8,056 nt of DNA from an uncultured Rhodospirillales bacterium (lineage in GTDB: Bacteria > Pseudomonadota > Alphaproteobacteria > RF32 > CAG-239). Positions 6,500 through 8,056 of this stretch are shown here, in pieces; position 1 is the stretch's first letter, and each line of letters begins with the position of its first letter. Under the pieces are notes generated by a model. The model was not told the DNA's origin. It worked only from the letters and a program-made list of their open reading frames with translations, and made no database searches. Position numbers and translations under genes: made by a program. The stretch lies in the NCBI GenBank assembly GCA_902795665.1, contig CADBMA010000148.1:1-8056 (forward strand), in the 5' to 3' direction.

Positions 6500-7708
6500 T
6501 TATTTTTTCAACACAGCAACTCCGGGGAGCTCTTTGCCTTCCATCCACTCTAGGAAGGCGCCGCCGGCTGTTGAGATATATGAAAACTTATTGGCAACTC
6601 CGGCATTTTCAAGAGCGGACACGGTGTCCCCGCCGCCGGCAACGGACATAAGCTTTCCGGCTTGAGTCAATTCAGCCGCGTGTTGTGCAACGCGGTTGGT
6701 GCCGTTGTCAAAAGGCTTCATTTCAAACACACCAAGAGGTCCGTTCCATACCAGAGTTTTGCATTCATCCAATTTGCTGTTGATGGATGAGATAGTTTTT
6801 TCGCCTACGTCTAAAAGGCTCCAACCTTCAGCAGGAATTTCATCTAAAGATACGGTTTTATTCTCAGCGTGAGGCTTAAACTCTTTTGAAACAACAACGT
6901 CTTGCGGCAAAATAATTTCGCAGTTATTGCTCTTGGCTACTTGCATAATTTCTTTAGCGGTATCGAGCATATCCATCTGAACTAAAGAATTTGCCTCATT
7001 AACGGTGTTGATGCCGCTGGCTCTCATAAAGGTGTGAGCCATGCCTCCGGAAATAACCAATTTATCAACTTTTTTCACTAAATTATTCAACAAATCAAGT
7101 TTGGTAGAAACTTTGGAGCCGCCAACGATGGCAATCAGCGGGCGGGTTGGGTTTGATAATGCATTTTCGAGCGCTTTTACCTCTTCTTCCATCAGGCGTC
7201 CCATTGCTGATGGGCGCAATTTGGCAGCGGCAACCATTGAAGCATGGGCGCGGTGAGCAGTTGAAAAAGCGTCAGAAACATAGAAATCTGCCGGTTTTAC
7301 CAATTCTTCGGCAAAAGTTTCATCGCCTTTCTTTTCTTCGTTATAAAAGCGCAGATTTTCAAGCAACAGAACTTCGTTATTGCTCATAGATGCAATGGCG
7401 TTGTTGACTTTTTCGCCAATGCAGTCATCTACAAAAGTTACTTTTTTGCCCAAGGCTTTTTCCAGATTTTTGACAATATGGGTAAGTGAATTTTTTATAT
7501 CACCTTTGCCTTCAGGGCGTCCAAAGTGAGAGATAATAACAACTTTTGCACCTTTGTTCATCAATTCGTTGATAGTTGGAACGGTGCGATCAATGCGTGC
7601 AGTGTTGGTAACATTAAAATTTTCATCCATGGGAACATTTAAATCGGCACGCAGCATAACAACTTTGCCATTTAAATTGCCTAAATCATCTATTGTTTTA
7701 TAGTTCAT
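6500..7708 (-). CDS. pgk: Phosphoglycerate kinase
   Basis: This 402-residue cytoplasmic glycolytic enzyme transfers the acyl phosphate of 1,3-bisphosphoglycerate to ADP, giving ATP and 3-phosphoglycerate. The N-domain substrate-binding basic patch is present: RADLNVP (20-26), SHFGRPEG (60-67), ENLRF (117-121) and AFSTAHRAHAS (147-157). The nucleotide-binding C-domain has VGGSKVSTK (195-203), WNGPLGVFE (321-329), the AGGGDT phosphate loop (357-362) and STAGGAFLEW (379-388). Length is normal for the family (about 390-415), and no key residue is missing. The start at 7708 has AAGGAAAAG just upstream. It follows gap on the same strand with 75 nt between them and is probably cotranscribed from a promoter outside the window. 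A 12-bp hairpin lies in that gap. Transcription ends at the shared terminator at 6455-6488. Confidence 0.98.
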   Translation of the reverse strand: MNYKTIDDLGNLNGKVVMLRADLNVPMDENFNVTNTARIDRTVPTINELMNKGAKVVIISHFGRPEGKGDIKNSLTHIVKNLEKALGKKVTFVDDCIGEKVNNAIASMSNNEVLLLENLRFYNEEKKGDETFAEELVKPADFYVSDAFSTAHRAHASMVAAAKLRPSAMGRLMEEEVKALENALSNPTRPLIAIVGGSKVSTKLDLLNNLVKKVDKLVISGGMAHTFMRASGINTVNEANSLVQMDMLDTAKEIMQVAKSNNCEIILPQDVVVSKEFKPHAENKTVSLDEIPAEGWSLLDVGEKTISSINSKLDECKTLVWNGPLGVFEMKPFDNGTNRVAQHAAELTQAGKLMSVAGGGDTVSALENAGVANKFSYISTAGGAFLEWMEGKELPGVAVLKK

Positions 7709-7733
7709 ATCTTTTCCTTAAAATTTGTGTAAA

Positions 7734-7764
7734 CATTGACCGGCAAATGCAGTGCCGGTCAATG
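7734..7764 (-). promoter_or_regulatory. 12-bp intercistronic hairpin between gap and pgk
   Basis: CATTGACCGGCA (7734-7745) pairs perfectly with TGCCGGTCAATG (7753-7764) around a 7-nt loop. On the minus strand, the direction of gap-pgk, it starts 20 nt after the gap stop and ends 25 nt before the pgk start. The sequence after it (TTTACACAAATTTT) is only a weak U-tract. It could be a leaky terminator, or a 3' stabiliser of gap mRNA that gives more Gap than Pgk. Confidence 0.7.
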
Positions 7765-7783
7765 GTTGTGAAAACTGTTAAAA

Positions 7784-8056
7784 TTATCCGTTTACTTTAG
7801 CCATATGAGCTACTAAATCGAGTACCTTGTTAGAGTATCCCCATTCATTGTCATACCAGCTAACAACTTTAACAAAGGTCGGAGTTAATTGAATTCCGGC
7901 TTTGGCGTCAAAAATAGAGGTGCGTGCATCGCCCAAGAAATCAGAGGATACAACGGCGTCTTCAGTGTAACCTAAAATTCCTTTCAATTCACCTTCAGAG
8001 GCTTTTTTCATAGCAGCGCAAATTTCTTCGTAGGTAGCGGCTTTTTTCAGGTTTGC
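7784..8056 (-). CDS. gap: Glyceraldehyde-3-phosphate dehydrogenase, C-terminal 90 residues
   Basis: The frame is open to the right edge, so this is the 3' end of a gene that starts outside the window; the Met codon at 8011 is internal. The enzyme oxidises glyceraldehyde 3-phosphate with NAD and phosphate to 1,3-bisphosphoglycerate, the substrate of Pgk encoded next to it. Family signatures in the visible part are GILGYTED (26-33), SSDFLGDARTSIFDAKAGI (37-55) and the C-terminal WYDNEWGYS (67-75), whose Asn contacts the nicotinamide ring of NAD. The active-site Cys and its partner His lie upstream of the visible part. The end, HMAKVNG, is typical. Whether this is the glycolytic or an anabolic paralogue cannot be settled, since the coenzyme-binding N-domain is missing, but linkage to pgk favours the glycolytic one. 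Confidence 0.96.
   Translation of the reverse strand, partial: ANLKKAATYEEICAAMKKASEGELKGILGYTEDAVVSSDFLGDARTSIFDAKAGIQLTPTFVKVVSWYDNEWGYSNKVLDLVAHMAKVNG

Noticed and set aside
7784..8011. Short gene starting at the Met codon at 8011
   Set aside because: The frame continues upstream to the window edge and the sequence is the C-terminal domain of GAPDH, so it is a partial gene, not a small complete one.

Overview
The window looks like chromosomal DNA of a fairly AT-rich proteobacterium, most likely an alphaproteobacterium. That placement is inferred from the tightly coupled psd-pssA pair with a short-form phosphatidylserine decarboxylase, the style of the tRNA-Leu(UAA) gene and the sequence of the phosphoglycerate kinase. 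It is not proven. Host-associated low-GC lineages would fit, but nothing here fixes the genus.

Layout. 2-484 (+) is the 3' end of an unrecognised Tyr-rich, Cys-containing protein, closed by a clean intrinsic terminator (534-560). 582-1556 (-) carries tRNA-Leu(UAA) followed by a flavin reductase-like (flavoredoxin-type) protein with an unusual Arg/Gly/Ser-rich basic tail. 1703-3222 (+) is a two-gene phosphatidylethanolamine operon: psd and pssA overlap by one base and end at a strong terminator (3236-3270). 3271-6452 (+) is the unusual part: a 34-codon leader ORF that runs into a (CA)17 microsatellite, a strong hairpin, and then a 961-residue protein I do not recognise, with helical repeats of about 35 residues. 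6455-8056 (-) is a glycolytic pair, the 3' end of gap followed by complete pgk, with a 12-bp hairpin between them.

How the genes work together. PssA makes phosphatidylserine from CDP-diacylglycerol and serine, and Psd decarboxylates it to phosphatidylethanolamine. Gap and Pgk catalyse consecutive glycolytic steps. These are ordinary housekeeping genes. The segment between them is different. It is flanked by two identical 33-nt copies of the same terminator, 3220 nt apart, in direct orientation. Removing one copy plus the segment would leave pssA and pgk converging on a single bidirectional terminator. I therefore read 3271-6452 as a possible inserted or duplicated-boundary module. Its leader has features of a switch. 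A change of one CA unit would extend the leader ORF from 34 to 62 codons, through the hairpin, to a stop codon that overlaps the Shine-Dalgarno of the 961-residue gene. Whether this switch operates is a hypothesis; the reading frames and coordinates are directly visible.
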